Below, in pieces: positions 61,924 to 64,000 of a DNA stretch of 64,000 nt. The notes beneath the pieces were generated by a model. It was given only the letters and a program-made list of their open reading frames with translations. It was not told where the DNA came from and did no database searches. Position numbers and translations under genes: made by a program. The stretch is from NCBI GenBank assembly GCA_023515745.1, contig JALECJ010000003.1, forward strand, positions 377,001 through 441,000. Reading direction: 5' to 3'. This stretch comes from Amoeboaphelidium protococcarum (Eukaryota > Aphelidiomycota > Aphelidea). Numbering within the stretch: the stretch's first letter is position 1; each line of letters begins with the position of its first letter.

Positions 61924-64000
<2,077 letters not shown>

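Overview
The window is nuclear DNA of a eukaryote that reads TAA and TAG as glutamine and uses only TGA as stop. Conserved proteins (kinesin, AGC kinase, DIM1, XPF, RRN3, KNL1, AtuA and others) translate end to end only under that code, and all 34 gene 3' ends in the window are TGA. Genes are compact (35 in 64 kb, commonly 70-650 bp apart, both strands) and mostly intronless. The 12 introns I could place are 54-72 bp long, and 11 of them end in TGTAG. Gene content points to the fungal side of the opisthokonts: a copper-fist transcription factor, a BOI-like SH3-SAM-PH protein, a fungal-type SigF/NTF2-like membrane protein, Mrs3/4 mitoferrin, a CAF16 ABC protein and a Spc7/KNL1 protein. Other genes (kinesin-12/KIF15-like, LST2-like, IFI6/27-like, disintegrin/EGF receptor) are unusual for Dikarya. 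An early-diverging fungus or fungal relative such as an aphelid fits, but this is an inference without a database search.

Layout. 1-5.7 kb: the C-terminus of a type I membrane protein, an ATG22-like vacuolar permease and a KA1-tailed protein kinase. 6.3-11.7 kb: a BOI-like polarity scaffold convergent with a Dbl-family RhoGEF. 12.2-18.2 kb: a small retropepsin-like protein, an orphan two-span membrane protein, an LST2-like protein and a C2-AGC kinase with a 22-bp microexon. 18.4-25.3 kb: KNL1/Spc105 kinetochore scaffold divergent from a long coiled-coil protein. 25.5-34.5 kb: AtuA-like enzyme, orphan secreted protein, universal stress protein, SigF-like protein, methylthioadenosine phosphorylase, a small anchored protein and the copper-fist factor. 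34.6-40.2 kb: XPF nuclease, GDA1-type nucleoside diphosphatase and an IFI6/27-like protein.

40.5-45.3 kb is the most distinctive region: three tandem minus-strand genes for secreted proline-rich proteins. Two carry an expansin/EG45-like double-psi barrel and all three share an N-terminal six-cysteine module that I do not recognise. 45.6-53.8 kb: PPR-like protein, mitoferrin, LLPH-like protein, an orphan with a KEN box, RRN3 and a disintegrin/EGF-TM-SH3 receptor. 54-64 kb: a glutamine-rich protein, kinesin-12, CAF16, and DIM1 divergent from AFG2 (cut by the window end). DIM1, AFG2, RRN3 and the LLPH-like gene give a ribosome-biogenesis theme; KNL1, kinesin-12, BOI and RhoGEF a division/polarity theme. 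No tRNA, rRNA, CRISPR array, transposon or viral genome was seen.
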